Position numbers and translations under genes: made by a program. Shown here in pieces: positions 63,673 through 64,000 of a stretch of DNA of 64,000 nucleotides. Position 1 is the first letter of the stretch. Each line of letters begins with the position of its first letter. A model generated the notes under the pieces. The model was given only the letters and a program-made list of their open reading frames with translations. It was not told the origin of the DNA and did not search any database. This DNA is from Mycolicibacterium chlorophenolicum (GTDB lineage: Bacteria > Actinomycetota > Actinomycetes > Mycobacteriales > Mycobacteriaceae). The stretch spans positions 62,001-126,000 of the forward strand of contig NZ_JYNL01000048.1 of the NCBI RefSeq assembly GCF_001044235.1, written 5' to 3'.

Positions 63673-64000
63673 GTGCGCGGAAAAGCGGCGCACCCCCGAA
63701 ATGTACGACATCGTCAAGAAGTTCGCTGGGCGAATCGTTGATGTCGTCAAAGAGTGCCTCACGAGGGATTCTGTGAAGATTGCCCGGAAACCGACCTTTG
63801 CTCGTGGGGTGTCGTCCGACCGCTACGTCGGGCCGCTGTGGCGCTGACCCCGCCGCAATACCCGTGTACTGTGCAGACGCCGAGCGTCGATGCGCGAACG
63901 TCGAACGCTGGCAAAGAGCCCCGCATCGGCCGTCGCCGCCTCCCTCGCTGTCCGCCGGGCGTGTTCGGCCGCGGGGCGGAGCGCCGACTGCCACAATCGA
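63673..64000. other. Right-edge region, no gene recognised
   Basis: About 330 bases. A short rightward frame ends at 63847 (containing MYDIVKKFAGRIVDVVKECL) but lacks a ribosome site and family match. The long minus-strand frame here is the shadow of the pseudouridine synthase continued across the hairpin. No tRNA or promoter was identified. Confidence 0.4.

Noticed and set aside
63104..63994. 296-codon minus-strand frame near the right edge
   Set aside because: It runs antisense through the pseudouridine synthase catalytic motifs and across the hairpin; no motif or start signal supports it.

Overview
The window is high-GC actinobacterial DNA, most likely from a pigmented, environmental-type Mycobacterium (Mycolicibacterium). 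The evidence is mycobacterial gene order on both sides, an MMPL transporter, mycothiol-type and F420-type enzymes, an EspC-like/NlpC pair, and many GTG starts with 1-4 base gene overlaps. No rRNA, tRNA, CRISPR array or transposase was seen.

Left part (1-21.7 kb). An MMPL tail is followed by a tightly coupled carotenoid operon, crtE-crtI-crtB-crtU-Rieske. A converging idi and a glycosyltransferase follow; no lycopene cyclase is visible. Next come an NRAMP-like transporter coupled to an MgtE-N/PRC-barrel protein, a divergent CGNR regulator/alpha-beta hydrolase pair, and an AI-2E family permease. Then come sdhCDAB (minus strand), the nucleoside salvage operon cdd-deoA-add, and a conserved mycobacterial protein resembling Rv3311. 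Two related long palindromes sit at the convergent gene ends (13.88 and 20.39 kb).

Middle part (21.8-52 kb). This accessory block lies between the Rv3311-like gene and upp, which are close together in M. tuberculosis. It starts with a 3,622-residue exported protein built from 17 cadherin-like modules and five complete seven-bladed YVTN propellers. Divergent from it is a SecA1-type paralogue without the usual C-terminal tail. Two 16-bp palindromes of the form AGGGWCCWWSGWCCCT, resembling DosR boxes, lie in the gap between them. Further on are two cyclase-ATPase-TPR signalling proteins, an acyl-CoA synthetase, an acyltransferase with a truncated duplicate, a 61-residue protein with an amber-interrupted duplicate, GlgX, a mycothiol-isomerase-like protein, a luciferase-like oxidoreductase, and the EspC-like/NlpC pair. 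A working idea is a stress- or hypoxia-linked storage and surface locus with its own export motor. That is inference.

Right part (52-64 kb). Order matches M. tuberculosis Rv3309c-Rv3300c: upp, pmmB, (MarR and AbrB-type permease inserted), deoD, amiB1, amiA1, an Rv3304-like protein, lpdA, glpD2 and a pseudouridine synthase. The pseudouridine synthase ends in a strong hairpin. The MarR/permease intergenic region carries two matching operator-like sites, each placed over a -10 element.
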